Below are positions 22,669 through 31,427 of a DNA stretch of 64,000 nucleotides, in pieces. The stretch is taken from NCBI RefSeq assembly GCF_000013605.1, contig NC_007908.1, forward strand, positions 3,100,001-3,164,000. The letters are read 5' to 3'. Positions within the stretch are counted from its first letter, which is position 1, and each line of letters begins with the position of its first letter. The notes under the pieces were generated by a model. It made no database searches and was not told where the DNA came from. It was given only the letters and a program-made list of their open reading frames with translations. Origin of the DNA: Rhodoferax ferrireducens T118 (GTDB lineage Bacteria > Pseudomonadota > Gammaproteobacteria > Burkholderiales > Burkholderiaceae_C). The translations under genes were made by a program, and so were the position numbers.

Positions 22669-23178
22669 TCAATGTACGAAGTACCACACCCCAAAACCGA
22701 TGCCGCCGTACATCAATCCGGAAACGGCACCCACCTTGATATCGGTGGTTGACGGAATACAGGAAAAAAAAGAACAAGCGGTCACGTATCCAGACACAAC
22801 CCAAATCAAGTAATTGGCCGCATGGAAAGTTGGTAGCATCCAATTCACGTAGAGCAGCCAACCGATACCGAGCATCAACAGTGGAGCAAATGCGACCGGT
22901 GCAGCGTTCCAAATATTCAGATTGCCAAAGCCAACCGAACCCAACACCCAAGTGTTCCGTTCTCGCTTGGGGAAGATTGAAAACGCCTTGGGCTTGGCGA
23001 AAAGAACCAGCCCCACCATCCCATGCAATGCTTCATGCATAGCCGTACCGGGAAGGCTGATCAATGCAAGCTGCCACTTTGAATAGCGGGTCGAACGTAT
23101 GACGACTAACCATGTCAGGATCAGCACGGCAGACGCCAGCGTCTCAGTCATCAAATAAAAGTTGTTGGGCAGGCGCAT
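22669..23178 (-). CDS. Integral membrane protein with HExxH motif (M50-like, putative)
   Basis: 169 aa with about four hydrophobic helices (residues 12-27, 36-45, 90-110, 118-140 approximately). HEALH at residues 48-52 lies at the end of the second helix in AMHEALHGMVGL, the placement used by membrane-embedded zinc metalloproteases and by DUF3267-type proteins. A second-metal-ligand motif such as NxxPxxxLDG is not evident; NAAPVAFAPLL is the closest match. Sits inside the tRNA-Lys island; protease activity is only a suggestion. Confidence 0.55.
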   Translation of the reverse strand: MRLPNNFYLMTETLASAVLILTWLVVIRSTRYSKWQLALISLPGTAMHEALHGMVGLVLFAKPKAFSIFPKRERNTWVLGSVGFGNLNIWNAAPVAFAPLLMLGIGWLLYVNWMLPTFHAANYLIWVVSGYVTACSFFSCIPSTTDIKVGAVSGLMYGGIGFGVWYFVH

Positions 23179-23218
23179 GGTGGCGAATAATAGCCACGGG
23201 CAGTGGGCGTCAGTTCAA

Positions 23219-23509
23219 TCAGATTTCAAGTTTGTAGACCATTGCCCCGGCCCTTTCAGCGGCACTGTGCCCCAAGAGAGCACTATCCCACTCGGCGCCG
23301 AGCGCCCCAACTTCCGGAACCAGACCACTTGTCATAGCCGAGACTTCCTCAACGGCGGCATCGAATTCGGCCACCTGTTCGCGCGTTGCCAGAAACATTC
23401 GCGCAACCATGTACCCGCCAGAGTCGATAACCACAAGGAAACGCGCAGGCTGTCGATGCGACTCGTGGTTGTGCTTTCGCGGTGATTCCATGCCAAAAGT
23501 TTGACTCAT
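23219..23509 (-). CDS. Hypothetical protein in tRNA-Lys island
   Basis: 96 aa, no recognised family. Contains a RFLVVIDSGGYMVARMFLAT beta-hairpin-like start and an acidic helical part (REQVAEFDAAVEEVSAMT). It lies 40 bp upstream of the membrane HExxH gene in the same direction, so the two may be cotranscribed. Coding character is supported by the well-behaved composition and absence of competing frames. Confidence 0.5.
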   Translation of the reverse strand: MSQTFGMESPRKHNHESHRQPARFLVVIDSGGYMVARMFLATREQVAEFDAAVEEVSAMTSGLVPEVGALGAEWDSALLGHSAAERAGAMVYKLEI

Positions 23510-23675
23510 GTTTCATGTTGCCACACTTACGCCATCGGGGTTTAGACAGGGCGAAATTCGCAGTTGAAATGAACATTCCGAAATGTTCGTAGAAACGCGA
23601 CGCAACCGTTTACTTCTTTTCTAGATTTCGTATACTGTACAAAACAACAGTAAACTGATTTTTGGAGAAGCTGCA

Positions 23676-23873
23676 ATGGAGACAAGTGAGTGGATCGCAA
23701 GGTGCTCTGCCCGCCTGCACGCGCAATGGCCGAGACTGCATAAAGATCAGCGCGATGAAGTGGCAAAGGACCTCTGGAGTGACCAGCGGTGGCAACAGAG
23801 TGAACCAGAAACAGCGGTGGTCGAATGGTTGCGCCAAGGCATTCCTGTGCCAATCGGGAGTGAGCGGCAGTGA
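23676..23873 (+). CDS. Small hypothetical protein in tRNA-Lys island
   Basis: 65 aa, Trp-rich (METSEWIARCSARLHAQWPR; DLWSDQRWQ; VVEWLRQGIPVP). TTGGAGAAGC supplies a ribosome site before the ATG. Upstream is an AT-rich segment with TTTCGTATACTGTAC, a likely promoter. Similar short Trp-rich proteins are common on plasmids and islands of Burkholderiales as far as I recall; no function known. Confidence 0.55.
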   Translation: METSEWIARCSARLHAQWPRLHKDQRDEVAKDLWSDQRWQQSEPETAVVEWLRQGIPVPIGSERQ

Positions 23874-24279
23874 AGCACACCACCTATTCCCAAACACCAG
23901 ATTTCAAGCACCCTTGGAGTCTTCCATATGCATTGCCGGGACGTCGAGTTTTCGTGGCGATTTGGAACTGGATGTAATGGACAGGCCGGGGCTGGGCTGG
24001 GCTGGGCTGGGCGCAGCGTACAGTCACGGCATACCTAGAAGTTCATGGAGGAATGTCAATGAAGTGGCTACACCCCCAACAAGAACACCGCAAACTTGCG
24101 GGACATCGTCGGCACCAACACGGGCACTTCAGTGTTTTGGAAGCGAGTACGCGAAGATTGCAGCCAATCGAGAAAGCCTCAGTCGGCAGCGCTGCAACCC
24201 GTGTTCCCCGCAGGCTCACTTAGCCCATATGATCGCCCGGGACAAAATTCACTGTCAGTAATCAAAATAGGATCAATTT
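23874..24279. other. Mostly non-coding stretch of tRNA-Lys island with a possible 54-aa ORF
   Basis: 406 bp without a convincing gene of normal size. It holds a short tandem run of GGGCT (about 23990-24012). At 24059-24223 is a 54-codon frame (MKWLHPQQEHRKLAGHRRHQ at its start; very basic, His/Arg-rich) preceded by a strong GGAGGA ribosome site 7 nt upstream. The Shine-Dalgarno match makes translation possible, but I recognise no family. Confidence 0.35.
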
Positions 24280-24771
24280 ATGAAAATCGCGTTCATCGTA
24301 AAAGTTTCAATGCTGGTTTGCACTGCCGTACTAGCTGCATCTGGCTGGGCGCAACAGGTCAAGGTGGAGGGCTTAACTTTCAAGATTGGTGACGACGTCA
24401 CCACCGTCAAGACAGGGTTGCATACAAATCTTGATCCAGAACCGATGGAGAGTTCACTGCCTACCTCGATTTCCAATCCGAATAGCGGCAAGACGTTTAT
24501 TCACCTACGAACAAAAGGAATTTGGGCCTTCTTCAACAAGAAAGAGATCGTTGAATCGATCCGATTTGATGCACCATATGCTGGTTCTATTGCTGGAGTA
24601 AAACTGGGTGACTCAGAAAAAACAGTACGAACCGTCATGGGAAAGCCAATTAAGACACCATGGGGGTTTGGCGCAAACCAGGCCTTTCTGTATGCTCTTG
24701 ACGACACCGCCTACATCCGCTTCGACATCAATGAAGCCGAGGGTGTTCAGACAATCTTCATTAATAAGTAA
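24280..24771 (+). CDS. Exported hypothetical protein in tRNA-Lys island
   Basis: 163 aa with a clear signal peptide (MKIAFIVKVSMLVCTAVLAA then SGWA, cleavage before QQVKV). The mature part has two segments resembling repeats of a beta-rich small domain (LTFKIGDDVTTVKTGLH and GVKLGDSEKTVRTVMGKP), a pattern reminiscent of BamE/SmpA-type folds. No name can be given. Codon use is more AT-rich than the neighbouring chromosome, consistent with transfer. Confidence 0.65.
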   Translation: MKIAFIVKVSMLVCTAVLAASGWAQQVKVEGLTFKIGDDVTTVKTGLHTNLDPEPMESSLPTSISNPNSGKTFIHLRTKGIWAFFNKKEIVESIRFDAPYAGSIAGVKLGDSEKTVRTVMGKPIKTPWGFGANQAFLYALDDTAYIRFDINEAEGVQTIFINK

Positions 24772-24916
24772 ATCCAGTTTTGAATTAATGACGGCTCGGT
24801 TATGCATCAATCGCAACACCGCCAACGGCTCGACACGTAGTTGTAATGTGACAATCTTGGCGAAACGTGACGAGCGAAGACGAGCCTAAGTCATTGATAA
24901 ATAAGGGTGTTACCCC

Positions 24917-25020
24917 CTTTTAATTCGTTTGTCGTGGGTTCGACCCCCGCACATCCCAGCAATTAGCCCGCATGGGCATTGAAAAGCCTGCTACTTAATT
25001 GTTAGCAGGCTTTTTTGTTT
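24917..25020 (+). repeat. Right copy of 104-bp direct repeat (att site, tRNA-Lys fragment)
   Basis: Matches 22368-22471 at 102 of 104 positions. It includes the tRNA-Lys 3' part without the 5' half, so it is not a functional tRNA, and a second copy of the terminator. It marks the right boundary of the small island. Confidence 0.8.
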
Positions 25021-25128
25021 GTGCTCTATCTGCTGCGTGTAGCCACCGTGTGGCCACCCGTCTAATTTTTGTCCGTTAAGCTTGCACCATGAACAAGGGT
25101 GGCTCCGTCTGTTGGGAAACCCAATCCT

Positions 25129-26382
25129 ATGAACCAGCCGCAGCAGCAACACCAAGACCCTGAGCCAAACACAGCCACCGAACCCGGGAGCGTGTTGCCG
25201 GCCCGTGGCTCGGCCAGTGAGGTGTTCCTCGCCTTCCTGAAGCTTGGCCTGACTTCGTTCGGAGGTCCGGTGGCACACCTGGGCTACTTCCGCACAGAGT
25301 TTGTCGACCGGCGAAAGTGGCTGGACGACAAAAGCTACTCCGACTTGGTGGCCTTGTGTCAGTTTCTTCCGGGACCCGCCAGCAGCCAGGTCGGAATCGC
25401 CCTCGGGCTCGGCCGTGCTGGGTGGCTTGGCGCCCTTGGCGCATGGGCGGGATTCACGCTGCCGTCGGCCATTGCGCTCATTCTTTTTGCCTTCGGTGTC
25501 ACACAGTGGGCCGGCCTTTCCCAGTCAGGGGCAGTCCATGGCCTGAAAGTGGTCGCGGTCGCGGTGGTCGCGCAGGCTGTTTGGGGCATGGCCAAGTCGC
25601 TGTGCCCAGACCGCATCAGAGCGGGAGTCGCCGTTGGAGCAGCACTGCTGGTTCTTGCGAGCCCGTCGGCCGTCGGACAAATCCTGGCCATCGTCGCCGG
25701 TGGTGTTATAGGTCGATGGGCGCTGCAGCTTGGGCACCTTCCTCCAACTCGTCATCGCGACTATGGCGTCAGCAAGACCACGGGGGCTGTCCTGCTGCTG
25801 CTGTTCGGTCTCTTGCTGATCTTGCTCCCGGCACTGGCCGGCACAGTCCAGTCTCCCATCACGTCAGCGGTTTCAACCTTCTACCGGGCGGGCGCACTGG
25901 TGTTCGGTGGTGGACATGTCGTGCTGCCCCTTCTCCAGGCTGGCGTTGTGCCCAATGGGTTGGTCAGCAACGACTTGTTCCTTGCTGGATACGGAGCTGC
26001 ACAGGCTGTTCCAGGGCCGCTGTTCACCTTCGCGGCCTATCTCGGGGCCGTGATGACCCCTCCGCTGGGCGGCTGGTTGGGTGGCTTGGGCCTACTCATC
26101 GCCATCTTCGTTCCCGCGTTCTTGTTGGTCGTCGGCGCTTTGCCGTTCTGGGAGGCGCTGCGTCAACGCGACGCCGTGCAGCGAGCGATGGCCGGCGTCA
26201 ACGCCGCTGTAGTCGGTGTGCTTGGGGCTGCACTGTACGACCCGGTATGGACAAGCGCCATTCACTCCCGAGGAGATTTTGGGCTCGCGTTGGCGGCGTT
26301 CGGCTTGCTGGTCTATGGGCGTCAATCACCTGTGCTGGTCGTGGCCTTTGCTGCGGCAGCAGGCTGGCTACTCGCCCTTTGA
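25129..26382 (+). CDS. chrA: Chromate transporter ChrA (CHR superfamily, two-domain form)
   Basis: Inner-membrane chromate efflux protein of about 417 aa. Each half carries a CHR domain: FLKLGLTSFGGPVAHLGYFR with LCQFLPGPASSQVGIALG in the first, and YRAGALVFGGGHVVLPLL with YGAAQAVPGPLFTFAAYLG in the second. The internal repeat and about ten helices are normal for the long-chain family. ATG 25129 is chosen; a GTG 30 bp upstream is in frame. It follows directly after the tRNA-Lys island. Confidence 0.92.
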   Translation: MNQPQQQHQDPEPNTATEPGSVLPARGSASEVFLAFLKLGLTSFGGPVAHLGYFRTEFVDRRKWLDDKSYSDLVALCQFLPGPASSQVGIALGLGRAGWLGALGAWAGFTLPSAIALILFAFGVTQWAGLSQSGAVHGLKVVAVAVVAQAVWGMAKSLCPDRIRAGVAVGAALLVLASPSAVGQILAIVAGGVIGRWALQLGHLPPTRHRDYGVSKTTGAVLLLLFGLLLILLPALAGTVQSPITSAVSTFYRAGALVFGGGHVVLPLLQAGVVPNGLVSNDLFLAGYGAAQAVPGPLFTFAAYLGAVMTPPLGGWLGGLGLLIAIFVPAFLLVVGALPFWEALRQRDAVQRAMAGVNAAVVGVLGAALYDPVWTSAIHSRGDFGLALAAFGLLVYGRQSPVLVVAFAAAAGWLLAL

Positions 26383-26527
26383 CGGATTTTCTGACAAACC
26401 TATGGCAGCTGCGGGCTCACGTGGCCGCCATGCCAGCACAAGGCGCCAGCCTGCGCATGTTTGTAGTTCCAACGCAAAACGCGTAGCATGTGCAGAGTTA
26501 AATTGATTAACTCTTAGGAGCATTGTG

Positions 26528-26734
26528 ATGAGCAACCATGTCTACAAGCTGCTTGAACTGACCGGTTCCTCCAGCGTCAGTATTGAAGATGCTGTGAGCG
26601 CCGCCATCGCCAAGGCGCATGAGACGGTGCGAAACATCCAGTGGTTCAGCATCACCGAGACCCGGGGCCATGTGGTCGATGGCAAGGTGGCGCACTGGCA
26701 GGTTTCCCTGAAGATCGGATTCACGCTCGAATAA
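26528..26734 (+). CDS. Dodecin (flavin-storage protein)
   Basis: 68 aa. Dodecins form hollow dodecamers that bind flavins. The whole chain fits: [20 protein letters not shown], then [20 protein letters not shown] with the Trp that stacks on the isoalloxazine ring, and [18 protein letters not shown] lies 9 nt before the ATG. Followed after 29 bp by a universal stress protein, probably in one transcript. Confidence 0.92.
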   Translation: MSNHVYKLLELTGSSSVSIEDAVSAAIAKAHETVRNIQWFSITETRGHVVDGKVAHWQVSLKIGFTLE

Positions 26735-26763
26735 GCGCCAACCCAACAACTCGGAGATGTGCC

Positions 26764-27201
26764 ATGTACAAACGAATCTTGCTGGCTTATGACGGCTCTG
26801 CCCCGGGGCAGCAGGCCCTGCTCGATTGCAATGAAATCGCGCAGTGGAGCCATTCTGAGTTAACACTGATTGCCGTGATGCCGCTGGCCCTGACCGTCAT
26901 CGGTCCCGAGAGCGGCGTCTACGACGAGTCGCTTCAGGCAGGCGAGAAAGGCCGCTATCAGGCGATTCTCGACACCGGTGTGCGCAAGCTGGCCGATGCC
27001 GGGATGACCGCGCGCGGCGAAGTGGTGATCGGGGATGCGGTGACTGAGATTGCGCGTTGCGCCCGTCGGATCGACGCCAACCTGATCGTTGTCGGTCACA
27101 AGCATCTGGAGGGCTGGGCAGCGCGCTGGTGGCGCGGTTCCATCTCCAAGGCACTGATTGAGCACGCACCCTGCAGCGTGCTGGTGGTTATCACGCATTG
27201 A
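26764..27201 (+). CDS. Universal stress protein, UspA family
   Basis: 145 aa single Usp domain. Starts MYKRILLAYDGSAPGQQALL; the ATP-binding loop G-x2-G-x9-GS is approximated by GHKHLEGWAARWWRGSISKALIEHAPC, followed by SVLVV. Located directly after dodecin, which suggests shared stress or stationary-phase expression. Confidence 0.92.
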   Translation: MYKRILLAYDGSAPGQQALLDCNEIAQWSHSELTLIAVMPLALTVIGPESGVYDESLQAGEKGRYQAILDTGVRKLADAGMTARGEVVIGDAVTEIARCARRIDANLIVVGHKHLEGWAARWWRGSISKALIEHAPCSVLVVITH

Positions 27202-27262
27202 AGGCGCCTTGGCACCATTCGCCCCTTGCTGGTGTCGGGAGGATCGCGTGGTGTCGGCGCGG

Positions 27263-27859
27263 TCAGGCGAGCCCCAGCGCGTGGAAAACACGAACGGCGG
27301 CATAGGCATCGTTGGCGGCGTACACCAGTTGGGCCTGGCTCAGGCTAGGCAAGGCCCAGTTGGACGTGGTCGCCTTCTTCGACTTGATGAAACGCTGGTT
27401 GAACAGCACCGCCACTGCCCCTTTGACACCCATGTCCTTGCGGTAGCCGCGCTGGCGAAACACGGTGTTGAGCTCCAGCATGCCCACCACCTCCACGCCC
27501 AGCTTGGACTGGATACGCTTGCGATCGTCGCCCAGGCCAAAGCCGGCCTTGGTGAAACCCGGCAGGGCCAGCAGGTGTGCCACCACGGCGCGGCACGCCG
27601 GGTCGTGCAACTGAAACACCCAGGCCTGGTCCAGCGTGGCCAACTGCACGATGTGCGGGCCATCGGACACCTGGTCCTTGAAAAACGTGGGTTTGGATTC
27701 GGTATCGAAGCCCCAGACCGTGGCGGCGCTGAGTTCCGCATGCGCCTCGTGCGCCTGTGCGGCGGTGGTCACGAGCGCAATGCGGCTGGGCTCCAGGCGG
27801 TCGAATTCTGGCAGCAAGGCAATCTGCTCTTTGCTGGGGGTGGCGTGTTGGGTGTGCAT
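27263..27859 (-). CDS. 3'-5' exonuclease domain protein (DEDD, RNase D-like)
   Basis: 198 aa from ATG 27859; an open frame to 28000 crosses a dispersed repeat and is rejected. Visible exonuclease motifs: Exo I in WGFDTESKPTF (D-x-E), Exo II around AGFGLGDDRKRIQ, and Exo III in QLVYAANDAYAAVRVF (Y-x3-D). Single-domain proteins of this type trim RNA or DNA 3' ends; physiological role unknown. Confidence 0.85.
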   Translation of the reverse strand: MHTQHATPSKEQIALLPEFDRLEPSRIALVTTAAQAHEAHAELSAATVWGFDTESKPTFFKDQVSDGPHIVQLATLDQAWVFQLHDPACRAVVAHLLALPGFTKAGFGLGDDRKRIQSKLGVEVVGMLELNTVFRQRGYRKDMGVKGAVAVLFNQRFIKSKKATTSNWALPSLSQAQLVYAANDAYAAVRVFHALGLA

Positions 27860-27917
27860 GGGGGATGTGAAGGCGCGGGGGTGCCAGCTTAACGCCTTGC
27901 CGCTTCCGCACCAATAT

Positions 27918-27972
27918 ACTACATTTTTTATAGCTATATATCCAGTATTGACGGGGGCTAGAGGCCAATTTT
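27918..27972 (+). repeat. Dispersed TATAGCT/GGGGCTAGAGGCC repeat, copy 1
   Basis: Intergenic element: an AT-rich TATAGCT-containing part, then ATTGACGGGGGCTAGAGGCCAA and TTTT. Other copies are at 42516, 45490 and 59921, all in the same orientation in this window. Confidence 0.7.
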
Positions 27973-28157
27973 GTGCCAACAATCTGTTAGCCGGCGGCAA
28001 CGTGGACGCCAGCGGGCACGAGGACTACTCAAGCAGGCCAAAGACAATAGGGGCGCCATGCTCCACAAGGCACTGGGGACCTTGCACCGGCAGTGCGTCA
28101 TCCTGGCTTGCATACACTTGAATGAGCCATCAACCCTATTTTGCGGATAATCACCCC

Positions 28158-28880
28158 ATGACTTCAACATTAAACGCTGATCCGGCCGAACTGGCCAAGT
28201 TTTCTGATCTTGCCCACCGCTGGTGGGATTTGGAGGGTGAGTTTCGCCCCTTGCATCAAATCAATCCCCTGCGCCTGGAGTGGATTAACCATCTTTGTCC
28301 GGTCGCGGGCCAACAGGTTCTTGATGTGGGCTGCGGCGGCGGCATCCTGGCAGACTCGATGGCGCGACTGGGCGCCCAGGTGACCGGGATTGATCTGGCC
28401 AGCAAAGCGCTCAGAGTGGCGCAGTTGCACGCCCTTGAAGCGCAAACCCCCAACTTGCAGTACCAGGAAATCAGCGTTGAAGCCTTGGCAGCACAGCAAC
28501 CCGGCAGCTTTGATGTCGTCACTTGCATGGAGATGCTGGAACATGTGCCCGATCCGGCCTCGGTGGTTCGGGCCTGCGCCACGCTGGTCAAGCCCGGTGG
28601 CTGGGTCTTTTTTTCCACGCTGAACCGCAGCCCCAAGTCCTTTGTTCTGGCCATTGTGGGTGCCGAGTACGTGCTCAACCTTCTGCCGCGCGGAACCCAC
28701 GAATACGCCAAGATGATTCGACCCAGCGAGTTGGCAAGTTACTGCCGATCGGTGGAACTTGACCTGCGCCACACGCGGGGTATGCAATACAACCCGCTGA
28801 CCCGGCGCTACTGGATGAGCGACGACACCAGCGTGAACTATCTTTTTGCCACCCAGAAATCCAACGCCGCCATCCTGTGA
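28158..28880 (+). CDS. ubiG: Ubiquinone biosynthesis O-methyltransferase UbiG
   Basis: SAM-dependent methyltransferase for both O-methylations of ubiquinone. 240 aa from ATG 28158; an ATG at 28122 is in frame but adds residues not expected at the family N-terminus. SAM-binding motif VLDVGCGGGILADSMARLGA, motif II EMLEHVPDP, and the UbiG-specific start DPAELAKFSDLAHRWWDLEG with RPLHQINPLRL. Overlaps gph by 4 nt (GTGA), the usual betaproteobacterial arrangement. Confidence 0.95.
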   Translation: MTSTLNADPAELAKFSDLAHRWWDLEGEFRPLHQINPLRLEWINHLCPVAGQQVLDVGCGGGILADSMARLGAQVTGIDLASKALRVAQLHALEAQTPNLQYQEISVEALAAQQPGSFDVVTCMEMLEHVPDPASVVRACATLVKPGGWVFFSTLNRSPKSFVLAIVGAEYVLNLLPRGTHEYAKMIRPSELASYCRSVELDLRHTRGMQYNPLTRRYWMSDDTSVNYLFATQKSNAAIL

Positions 28881-29560
28881 CTGGCACTCCCGACATGTTT
28901 GCCGGTATACAGGCGGTACTGTTTGACCTGGATGGCACTTTGATTGACAGTGCGCCGGATTTGGGTGCTGCTGCCGACAAAATGCGTGTCGTTCGCGGCC
29001 TGCCTTCGTTGCCGATGGCGCACTATCGCCCAATGGCTGGCGCCGGTGCCAGGGGAATGATTGAGGTTGCATTGGGGCTGACCCCGGAGCACGCGAATTT
29101 TGACGTTTTGCGTGAAGAGTTTTTCACCAATTACGAACAATGCATGACGGAGCAGACCTATGCCTTTGACGGCGTGCACGAATTGATCAGTTGCTTGCTG
29201 GCGCGCGGTCTGCCGTGGGGGATTGTCACCAATAAATCCAAGCGATTCACCGATCCCCTGATGCGCAGCATGCCGCTGTTTGAATCGGCCAGGGTTGTGA
29301 TCAGTGGCGACACCACGCCCCATGCAAAGCCCCATCCGGAACCGCTGTTCACAGCGGCCCGGCAACTTGCCATTGAGCCGGCGCATTGCCTGTATGTTGG
29401 CGATGATGAACGTGATATTGTGGCGGGACGGGCCGCTGGCATGGGAACGGTCGCCGCCACCTACGGTTATCTTGGCCAAAAAGCCGATCCGCTCCAGTGG
29501 GGCGCGCACGCCATCATCGATTTTCCGGCCGACCTCTTGCAATTGCTGCAAAAGGCCTAA
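28877..29560 (+). CDS. gph: Phosphoglycolate phosphatase (HAD family)
   Basis: 227 aa from a GTG that overlaps the ubiG stop. HAD motif I is LFDLDGTLIDSAPD, motif II VTNKSKRF, and motif III/IV KPHPEPL with YVGDDERDIVAGRAAGM. Removes phosphate from 2-phosphoglycolate or related small phosphates; in this position some homologues act on N-acetylmuramate phosphate (MupP), which cannot be excluded. The tmRNA gene begins 12 bp downstream. Confidence 0.9.
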   Translation: MTGTPDMFAGIQAVLFDLDGTLIDSAPDLGAAADKMRVVRGLPSLPMAHYRPMAGAGARGMIEVALGLTPEHANFDVLREEFFTNYEQCMTEQTYAFDGVHELISCLLARGLPWGIVTNKSKRFTDPLMRSMPLFESARVVISGDTTPHAKPHPEPLFTAARQLAIEPAHCLYVGDDERDIVAGRAAGMGTVAATYGYLGQKADPLQWGAHAIIDFPADLLQLLQKA

Positions 29561-29572
29561 AATAGCGTTCCT

Positions 29573-29960
29573 GGGGCTGCACTGGTTTCGACGTGGGTAC
29601 GGAATCGCTGTGGTGCATGTCGAGCTGAATGCGCTCGTAAAACAGATTCAAAAAAAACTAACTGCAAACGACGAACGTTTCGCACTCGCTGCTTAAACAC
29701 CAGTGAGCCTTACAACAGCAGGCCGATGGGCTGGGCAAGGGGTCTCTAGCGCAAGTTAAGGATTCCAGGCTGTAAGGTCATTCACATCGGCTGGCGCTGA
29801 ACCGGGTACCTTGGTTTGGAGCAAGACAATAGGGTACTGGCGACTGTGAAAGCGTGTGGCTGCGCGTTCACAAGGGCGAGACTCAAATCAGACCACTAAA
29901 CATGTAGATCTGCTCGAAGATGGCTTGCGGACGCGGGTTCAAATCCCGCCAGCTCCACCA
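29573..29960 (+). ncRNA. ssrA: tmRNA (transfer-messenger RNA)
   Basis: 388 nt. The 5' end is GGGGCTGCACTGGTTTCGAC and the 3' end is a tRNA-Ala-like T-arm and acceptor (GGGTTCAAATCCC, then AGCTCCACCA). The resume frame GCAAACGACGAACG... encodes the tag ANDERFALAA followed by TAA, ending in the ALAA degron of ClpXP substrates. The last bases are the integration site of the element that follows. Confidence 0.95.
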
Positions 29961-30008
29961 TATCCCCTGACGAAGGCCGCTAACGACATACAGTTAGCGG
30001 CTTTTTTC
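29955..30008 (+). repeat. attL: 54-bp direct repeat at the tmRNA 3' end, including terminator
   Basis: Exact 54-bp match to 39788-39841. Contains the tmRNA CCACCA end and the terminator stem GCCGCTAAC/GTTAGCGGC (29974-30007) with T run. In the native chromosome a single copy would follow ssrA. Confidence 0.9.
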
Positions 30009-30074
30009 ATTGTGAAATCAACAACTTATAATGCAGCGGCGTACAAAGGCTGGCATTGACAGCTACACCAAAGC

Positions 30075-30188
30075 GGGGGAACAATAGGGGGAATAGGCGG
30101 GGGTAAACTGGCTTTTTTGGGTAAATGTTCCCCCGTTTGCCAATGAAAATCCTCTGTTCCCCCACTCGCTGACTGGAGTTGTTCCCCC
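30075..30188. promoter_or_regulatory. Integrase arm-type sites / int promoter, attL side
   Basis: GGGGGAACA at 30075-30083 (with close variants at 30087 and 30099) and its reverse complement TGTTCCCCC at 30126-30134, 30155-30163 and 30180-30188. The last abuts the integrase ATG. The same 9-mer occurs twice near the right end (39698, 39710). Best read as arm-binding sites of the integrase that also let it repress its own promoter. Confidence 0.6.
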
Positions 30189-31427
30189 ATGCTGACCGAT
30201 GCCGAATGCAAAAACGCTACCTGCCCACCAGATAAGGCGCGGGCGCGGCTGGCCTGTTCCGGCGGGCTGTATCTTGAAATAAGCCCTGCGGGATCGAAAC
30301 GGTGGTTTTATAAGTACCGCAAGCACGGCAAAGAGGGCCGCATGGCGCTGGGCAGTTATCCCACCGTGGGGCCAAAGAAGGCACGCGAGGCACGGGACGC
30401 GGCAAAGTCGCAAAAATCAGACGGCGCTGATCCCGTACAGGCACGCAGGGTTGAAAAGCTGAAAGCCGCGCGACCCGGCGGCGACACATTCAAAGCCGTG
30501 GCACTGGAGTGGTACGGCAAACAGTCCCCCCAATGGAGCACAAGCCATGCCGAACGCTCCTTACGACAATTCGAGCGTGACCTGTTCCCGTATATCGGTG
30601 CCCGGCCCATGGCAGAAATTCACCCCATGGAGCTACTGGCAGCCCTGCAAAAAGTAGAGGAACGCGGCGCGATTGAAACGGCAGACCGGGTTTTGATGCT
30701 GGCGCGGCAGGTATGGGACTACTGGCTACCCACTGCGACCGTGCAGCAACGCAACATCACGGAGGGGCTGAAAGGCCGTTTGACACCGTACCGGGGCAAA
30801 ACCTTTGCGGCCATCCTTGACCCGGTGCGCATGGGTGGCTTGATGCGGGCAATCAAAGGATACAAAGGCGGGCCGATTGTGCGCACGGCCTTGCAGCTAA
30901 CCCCCTTCCTGTATCAACGACCGGGCAACCTCCGCATGATGGAATGGGCAGAGCTTGATTTAGAGGCAGCACTGTGGACCATCCCCAGCATGAAAATGAA
31001 ACGCACCAAGCTGGAAAAGGAACAAGGCGAAGCCCACGTTGTGCCATTGCCCACGCAGGCCGTGGCCCTACTGCGCAGCATTCACCCACTCACGGGGCAT
31101 GGGCGCTATGTGTTCCCCGGTGAACGCAGCCACGACCGGCCCCTTTCTGATAATTCGGTGCGTAGTGCCTTGTATGCGCTGGGTTTCGGAAAAGAACAGA
31201 GCTGGCACGGTTTCCGGGCAAGCGCACGCACCATGCTGGTTGACGAATTGAACATTGATTTCAACGTCATTGAAGCCAACCTAGCCCACGCGGTGAAGGA
31301 TGCCAATGGACGCAGCTACAACCGCACGCAGTATGTGAAACAACGGTTCGAAATGATCCAGCAATGGGCGGACTACCTGGACAAGCTGGCTGCGGGCGCG
31401 GACGTGATCCAATTCAAAGCGGCATAA
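30189..31427 (+). CDS. int: Tyrosine-type site-specific integrase, P4/DUF4102 family
   Basis: 412 aa. The N-terminal DUF4102 arm-binding domain contains YLEISPAGSKRWFYKYRKHG and MALGSYPTVGPKKAREARD; a core-binding domain follows. Catalytic residues: first Arg in YQRPGNLRMMEWAEL, H-x-x-R in SWHGFRASARTML, second His in ANLAHAVKD, and Tyr in GRSYNRTQYVKQR. All expected residues are present, so it should be active. It lies 181 bp inside the left att site and reads inward, as in P4-type islands in tRNA/tmRNA genes. Confidence 0.93.
   Translation: MLTDAECKNATCPPDKARARLACSGGLYLEISPAGSKRWFYKYRKHGKEGRMALGSYPTVGPKKAREARDAAKSQKSDGADPVQARRVEKLKAARPGGDTFKAVALEWYGKQSPQWSTSHAERSLRQFERDLFPYIGARPMAEIHPMELLAALQKVEERGAIETADRVLMLARQVWDYWLPTATVQQRNITEGLKGRLTPYRGKTFAAILDPVRMGGLMRAIKGYKGGPIVRTALQLTPFLYQRPGNLRMMEWAELDLEAALWTIPSMKMKRTKLEKEQGEAHVVPLPTQAVALLRSIHPLTGHGRYVFPGERSHDRPLSDNSVRSALYALGFGKEQSWHGFRASARTMLVDELNIDFNVIEANLAHAVKDANGRSYNRTQYVKQRFEMIQQWADYLDKLAAGADVIQFKAA

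Larger units (their letters stand above)
22368..25020. mobile_element. Small genomic island integrated at tRNA-Lys, integrase lost
   Basis: Flanking 104-bp direct repeats enclose about 2.45 kb of genes unlike their neighbours: a membrane HExxH protein, three small unknown proteins and one exported unknown protein. There is no integrase or excisionase gene inside, so it is an immobile remnant or depended on another element. The near-identity of the repeats suggests fairly recent insertion or strong constraint on the tRNA end. Confidence 0.65.
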
